From the NCBI GenBank assembly GCA_041685075.1, contig JAWLGN010000261.1, forward strand, positions 1-7,829: DNA of 7,829 bases, read 5' to 3'. Source of the DNA: JAMCRM01 sp041685075. GTDB lineage: Bacteria; Acidobacteriota; Terriglobia; Bryobacterales; Bryobacteraceae. This document shows positions 6,290 to 7,829 of this stretch, one piece after another. The notes beneath the pieces are model-generated. The model saw only the letters and a program-made list of their open reading frames with translations, did not search any database and was not told the origin of the DNA. Numbering within the stretch: position 1 is the first letter of the stretch; each line of letters starts with the position of its first letter. Both the position numbers and the translations under genes were made by a program.

Positions 6290-6311
6290 TGCTTATCGCC
6301 ATCCTTTTCAT
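6276..6311 (-). other. 11-codon leader ORF overlapping the integrase start
   Basis: An ATG three bases after the RHH gene stop opens the frame MKRMAISNVCA and ends at TAA (6278-6276), 11 bases past the A of the integrase ATG. A weak AAAAGGATGG lies inside it. It could hand ribosomes from the RHH gene to the integrase start, which lacks its own good ribosome binding site, or it could be chance. No peptide function is implied. Confidence 0.25.
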
Positions 6312-6314
6312 GGT

Positions 6315-6602
6315 TTACGCGATCTTGGACTCCTTTCTCAAGGCCTCGTGGAGTAGGGTCTTGATCAGCGTCTGGTAGCCCACGCCGCGCTTCTCGGCCA
6401 GCTTGCGGGCGCGTTCGATGTCGGTGACTGGCAGGCGCAGCGAAACGTTCCTGGTGGGCACCGCGCCGCGGCGGCCGTGCTTCAACAGCAGGTCGGCCAC
6501 GAGATCCTGATGCTTGTCCCACCAGGCCGCCTCTTCCGCCTCGGAGCGGAATACCGGCGCCTCTACCACGATGGCCTTCGGCCTGGTCTGGGTCTTTTTC
6601 AT
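6315..6602 (-). CDS. Ribbon-helix-helix protein, CopG-antitoxin family (PF12441-like), no visible toxin partner
   Basis: The 95-aa product has the layout of type II antitoxins of the CopG_antitoxin/BrnA kind. An N-terminal toxin-facing segment holds FRSEAEEAAWWDKHQ (18-32). A basic linker follows, then the RHH fold: strand RNVSLRLP (51-58), helix about 59-72, and helix YQTLIKTLLHEALRK (76-90). Such proteins bind DNA as dimers through the strand and repress their own operon. The start at 6602 is preferred because GGGAG lies five bases before it; ATGs at 6614 and further upstream would overlap that site or the promoter. No BrnT- or RelE-like gene lies next to it. Instead it is followed 25 bp later by the integrase in what looks like one operon. 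It may be an orphan antitoxin reused as an integrase regulator, or a recombination directionality factor; both are inference. Confidence 0.85.
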   Translation of the reverse strand: MKKTQTRPKAIVVEAPVFRSEAEEAAWWDKHQDLVADLLLKHGRRGAVPTRNVSLRLPVTDIERARKLAEKRGVGYQTLIKTLLHEALRKESKIA

Positions 6603-6624
6603 AGCATCTCCCATGTACGACACT

Positions 6625-6653
6625 ATTGTATATACAAACGCGCATGGCAGCAA
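6625..6653 (-). promoter_or_regulatory. Promoter of the RHH-integrase operon
   Basis: On the minus strand TTGCTG (complement of 6648-6653) and TACAAT (complement of 6625-6630) are separated by 17 bp. The -10 matches five of six consensus bases; the -35 matches only the leading TTG and is weaker. Transcription would begin near 6618, just ahead of the GGGAG ribosome binding site (6608-6612) of the RHH gene. Confidence 0.6.
6626..6637. promoter_or_regulatory. Perfect 12-bp palindromic operator candidate overlapping the -10 box
   Basis: TTGTATATACAA is an exact palindrome, AT-rich in a GC-rich region. It overlaps the -10 box of the RHH-integrase promoter, 24 bp from the RHH start codon. TGTATATACA-like half-site pairs are a known operator style for ribbon-helix-helix antitoxins, so autorepression by the neighbouring protein is the obvious inference. 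Occupancy would block RNA polymerase and so also silence the integrase. Confidence 0.65.
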
Positions 6654-6719
6654 GCGGGCTTCGGACCGAGGGCCAGCGCGGAATCCACCGCCTGTTAGGC
6701 TCGCAGCGCCGCCTGTGAA

Positions 6720-6833
6720 TCATTGACACCCCGGCCGCCGCGGCGTGCGGCGCGTCTCACCGCGCCCGACGAGGTAGTCGGTGGTCGCATTCCGGCGGCA
6801 GCCGGTGCAGGCGCCACAATCGCAGGTAGGCAT
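6720..6833 (-). CDS. Cysteine-motif microprotein, 37 aa
   Basis: A short frame encodes MPTCDCGACTGCRRN followed by a basic tail ending in CQ. Cys4, Cys6, Cys9 and Cys12 form C-x-C-x2-C-x2-C, and an Arg pair follows directly. This is a pattern I associate with small uncharacterised proteins on phages and mobile elements; that association is from memory and not checked. Four closely spaced cysteines could hold a zinc ion or a metal cluster. AGGAG (complement of 6843-6847) lies nine bases before the ATG, an acceptable Shine-Dalgarno. It is on the same strand as the RHH and integrase genes, upstream of their promoter. Translation and function are unproven. Confidence 0.45.
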   Translation of the reverse strand: MPTCDCGACTGCRRNATTDYLVGRGETRRTPRRPGCQ

Positions 6834-6955
6834 GGTGTCGTACTCCTGGTGAACACGCTACCTCCGGCCCGGCACCGCGGCAACACCGCCCCGCGCGGCC
6901 AGGCGGCCGACGGCGCGCACGATTGGCCACCGTTGCGCCAGACGCGCCCGCTGTG

Positions 6956-7017
6956 GCGCCCGGGCGCGGTGGGTAGTACCTCCCTACCACCCCGCGCCAC
7001 CGGGCCGCCCGGGCGGC
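6956..7017. repeat. Cluster of three GC-rich palindromes/hairpins
   Basis: Within 62 bp lie a perfect 12-bp palindrome GCGCCCGGGCGC (6956-6967), a large hairpin, and a perfect 14-bp palindrome GCCGCCCGGGCGGC (7004-7017). The hairpin has arms 6963-6976 and 6984-6998: about 13 pairs with bulges and a 7-nt loop. The first palindrome and the hairpin share bases, so they are alternative folds. There is no T-tract, so a simple intrinsic terminator is not indicated. Confidence 0.6.
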
Positions 7018-7553
7018 GATGATCCCAAGACTCGCTGATCTTGCCCACCCGACAGCGCCGCCTGCTGATTCGCTATAGCCGCCATCATCGCCTTCTCATC
7101 GGTGGGAGAATCCCTGCAACACGCACATTCCACTTGACTTATTACGGCATTCGATCCAGTGATCGAGGTGCCATGAATATCGATTTCCGGCAACCCTATT
7201 TCAATATGACCCTGCATGCTTGCCGCCGCGCCGGCGCCCGCGGCGGTCGTGCCGCAGCGCGCAACCGCCGGCTGCGGCATCATACGTGGGCCGCACAGCC
7301 GGCCCGCGAAGTCCAGGTACATCAGGAGACGGCGCACGAGGCCAGCCTGCTGCTCGACGCGCAGTTCCCGCATCTCCGCGGTGCGTTCGTGCCGCGCGGT
7401 GCGCGACGGTGACATGCTGGCGACGAGCGATTTCGGCGTCAGCGAAAAGGCACTGGAGCGAATTGCCGCTGTGCCCGCTACCACCCGCTCCAGCCTGCTG
7501 CGCGTTGCCGCAACCTGCCTCGCATCTCCGCAACGCGACCGTGCGTCAACCAC
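6984..7553 (-). CDS. Doubtful hypothetical frame, up to 189 aa
   Basis: I recognise no family. The frame opens with GTG and has no ribosome binding site at that start; internal ATGs are no better supported. The first half is basic and could be a shadow of a plus-strand frame. The C-terminal part, from about residue 113, looks more like a real protein: MQGHIEIGLPEIDIHGTS, a VECACC cysteine cluster, and the helix-like KAMMAAIANQQAALS. Codon choice there (ATA, AGT, GGG) is less GC-biased than in the backbone genes, which fits foreign DNA. It ends inside the palindrome cluster. If real it belongs to the mobile element; it may equally be a remnant or noise. Confidence 0.22.
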   Translation of the reverse strand: MVDARSRCGDARQVAATRSRLERVVAGTAAIRSSAFSLTPKSLVASMSPSRTARHERTAEMRELRVEQQAGLVRRLLMYLDFAGRLCGPRMMPQPAVARCGTTAAGAGAAASMQGHIEIGLPEIDIHGTSITGSNAVISQVECACCRDSPTDEKAMMAAIANQQAALSGGQDQRVLGSSPPGRPGGAGW

Positions 7554-7582
7554 TGGGGAAGGGAAAGTTTAGGAGAAATGAC

Positions 7583-7628
7583 CGTTCCGAGACATGGGTG
7601 ACAGAACGTTCCGGAGACATGGGTTACA
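7583..7628 (+). repeat. Two tandem subterminal repeats of the insertion sequence
   Basis: Copies at 7583-7603 and 7607-7628 share CGTTCC, GAGACATGGGT and ACA. They differ only by one inserted G and one G-to-T change. They are in direct orientation, separated by three bases, between the presumed IS end and the transposase start, where transposase-binding sites are expected. Confidence 0.8.
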
Positions 7629-7658
7629 CTTTGTCCCGCAAAGGGGGCAAAGAAGACC

Positions 7659-7829
7659 ATGCCATGGAAGGAGAGTTCTGTGATGGACGAACGGATGCGT
7701 TTTGTGATTCGGCTCAAGGACGGCGAAAGCATGGCTGCCCTGTGCCGCGAGTTTGGCATCTCCCGCAAGACCGGCTACAAAATCTTCGAGCGTTACCAGC
7801 AATGCGGCCTGGAAGGCCTCTGCGACCGA
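7659..7829 (+). CDS. IS481-family transposase, N-terminal 57 codons, runs off the right edge
   Basis: The visible protein begins MPWKESSVMDERMRF and continues into a helix-turn-helix, residues about 19-57, with ALCREFGISRKTGYK as recognition region followed by IFERYQQCGLEGLCDR. This is the standard start of IS481-type DDE transposases, whose catalytic rve core would follow beyond the window. The first ATG (7659) is chosen because MPWKE is conserved in relatives as I remember them. However, the ATG at 7683 has a better ribosome binding site: AAGGAG, nine bases upstream. No frameshift is visible in this part. Whether the element is intact cannot be judged here. Confidence 0.88.
   Translation, partial: MPWKESSVMDERMRFVIRLKDGESMAALCREFGISRKTGYKIFERYQQCGLEGLCDR

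Larger units (their letters stand above)
6834..7570. other. Stretch with no confident gene; palindrome cluster and weak frames only
   Basis: About 740 bp between the cysteine microprotein and the insertion sequence lack a recognisable gene. Frames on both strands up to 7040 are rich in Arg, Ala, Gly and Pro, as expected from GC-rich non-coding DNA. From about 7040 to 7210 base composition is visibly more AT-rich. A plus-strand frame at 7415-7572 (52 codons, containing SEKALERIAAVPATT) and a minus-strand frame at 6984-7553 both look partly protein-like over the same DNA, and neither has a good ribosome binding site. The stretch may be decayed element DNA. Confidence 0.5.
7571..7829 (+). mobile_element. 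Left end of an IS481-family insertion sequence, cut by window edge
   Basis: The start of an IS481-type transposase is preceded by about 90 bp that carry two tandem near-identical repeats. This is the usual look of the left end of this IS group in Acidobacteria-like genomes (from memory). The exact outer end is uncertain because the right terminal repeat is outside the window; the boundary given is an estimate between the last protein-like plus-strand codons (about 7568) and the first repeat. Confidence 0.7.

Noticed and set aside
6695..7048. 117-aa minus-strand open frame upstream of the RHH promoter, considered as a missing toxin
   Set aside because: It is Arg/Gly/Pro/Ala-rich, has no BrnT, RelE or PIN features and no ribosome binding site; the cysteine microprotein in another frame over the same DNA is better supported.
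7569..7802. 77-aa minus-strand open frame over the insertion sequence end
   Set aside because: It is antisense to the transposase start and the subterminal repeats; its peptide repeats simply mirror the DNA repeats.
1..7829. CRISPR array, rRNA genes, riboswitch or second tRNA
   Set aside because: No regularly spaced repeats, rRNA-like sequence or further cloverleaf could be seen. The only tandem repeats are the 11-bp pair and the IS subterminal pair.

Overview
The window is a GC-rich bacterial chromosome segment. Compact gene packing, the flavour of the housekeeping proteins and the type of IS481-like transposase suggest a soil bacterium such as an Acidobacteriota member (Solibacter/Bryobacter-like). 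That is an impression from protein style, not a proof. The window splits into an ordinary chromosomal backbone (1 to about 4877) and the left end of an integrated mobile element (about 4878 to the right edge).

Backbone. A membrane-fusion (HlyD/MacA-type) efflux adaptor runs off the left edge on the minus strand. Upstream of it is a 71-aa minus-strand hypothetical gene with a very strong ribosome binding site. A divergent 149-bp gap separates that gene from a plus-strand pair: an acidic 114-aa hypothetical protein and a short-chain dehydrogenase/reductase. The dehydrogenase converges on a minus-strand pair, cytidylate kinase then aspartate kinase. The two kinase genes overlap by 10 nt and should be translationally coupled. 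Only 3 nt separate the converging stop codons, and a bulged stem-loop covers both. Divergent from cytidylate kinase is a small HEXXH metallopeptidase-fold protein. Its stop codon lies inside the -35 box of a near-consensus promoter for tRNA-Glu(CTC).

Mobile element. A tyrosine recombinase with a complete R-K-H-R-H-Y set lies just beyond the 3' end of tRNA-Glu and points back at it, the usual layout of an island inserted at a tRNA 3' end. No second copy of the tRNA end is visible, so the other boundary should lie beyond base 7829. Upstream of the integrase, in the same transcription unit, is a ribbon-helix-helix protein of the CopG-antitoxin kind with no visible toxin. Its promoter carries a perfect 12-bp palindrome over the -10 box. 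The simplest reading is an RHH protein that represses its own operon and thereby controls the integrase; this is inference.

Beyond the promoter, 6654-7570 has little convincing coding. The best candidates are a 37-aa cysteine-motif microprotein with a Shine-Dalgarno, a weak 189-aa minus-strand frame and a cluster of GC-rich palindromes. At the right edge an IS481-type insertion sequence begins, with two tandem subterminal repeats and the first 57 codons of its transposase.
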